This document shows, in pieces, positions 5,086-5,125 of a stretch of DNA of 5,125 bases; the stretch's first letter is position 1; each line of letters begins with the position of its first letter. The notes under the pieces were generated by a model that was not told the origin of the DNA, did not search any database, and saw only the letters and a program-made list of their open reading frames with translations. Source of the stretch: Phycisphaerae bacterium (lineage in GTDB: Bacteria; Planctomycetota; Phycisphaerae; Sedimentisphaerales; SG8-4). Where the stretch lies: assembly GCA_030613765.1 (NCBI GenBank), contig JAUWLI010000236.1, positions 1 to 5,125 of the forward strand, written 5' to 3'. Position numbers and translations under genes: made by a program.

Positions 5086-5125
5086 TCAGCGATTCTTGCC
5101 CATGCCGTCCGGCAGCAGCTCCAGC
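5086..5125 (-). CDS. Possible C-terminal end of a gene cut by the window edge
   Basis: The minus strand reads twelve codons ending in TGA (5088-5086): LELLPDGMGKNR. The GC-rich third positions and charged composition look like a real protein end, and the orientation agrees with the other genes. With so few residues the family cannot be recognised. A plus-strand ATG at 5102 has no ribosome binding site and gives only MPSGSSSS, so I prefer the minus-strand reading. Confidence 0.35.
   Translation of the reverse strand, partial: LELLPDGMGKNR

Overview
The window looks like chromosomal DNA of a Planctomycetota bacterium, probably of the Phycisphaerae/Sedimentisphaerales type. This is inferred from gene content: a Tat-exported Gfo/Idh/MocA oxidoreductase with the typical long C-terminal tail, a DUF4380 lipoprotein, and intergenic DNA full of small dispersed repeats. 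No rRNA or other taxonomic marker is present. All three complete genes lie on the minus strand, so transcription runs from high to low coordinates.

In transcription order: the right edge (5086-5125) probably holds the last codons of a minus-strand gene. A gene-poor stretch follows (4619-5085), built largely of short repeats and palindromes, with a possible remnant of a small membrane protein. Next come a PAC2-family protein (3749-4618); a 311-base gap with a terminator-like palindrome, a promoter candidate, a leader hairpin and a strong ribosome binding site; the Tat-signal Gfo/Idh/MocA oxidoreductase (1980-3437); a 542-base gap with stem-loops, a likely terminator, a repeat, a promoter candidate and a structured leader; and the DUF4380 lipoprotein (37-1437). 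The left edge probably holds the start codon of another minus-strand gene, 27 bases beyond the lipoprotein stop.

The oxidoreductase and the lipoprotein are both predicted to work outside the cytoplasm, and both belong to families common in carbohydrate-degrading planctomycetes, so a shared role in sugar processing is possible. The large gap with its own signals suggests they are separate transcription units. The PAC2 protein is predicted to be cytoplasmic and seems unrelated to them.

I found no CRISPR array, tRNA, rRNA, transposase or phage gene and no clear novel multi-gene system. The more unusual signals are non-coding: a perfect 20-base sequence present in inverted orientation on both sides of the oxidoreductase and PAC2 genes (1735-1754 and 4814-4833), a patchwork of repeats at 4810-5053, and hairpins whose mismatches become G-U pairs only in the minus-strand RNA.
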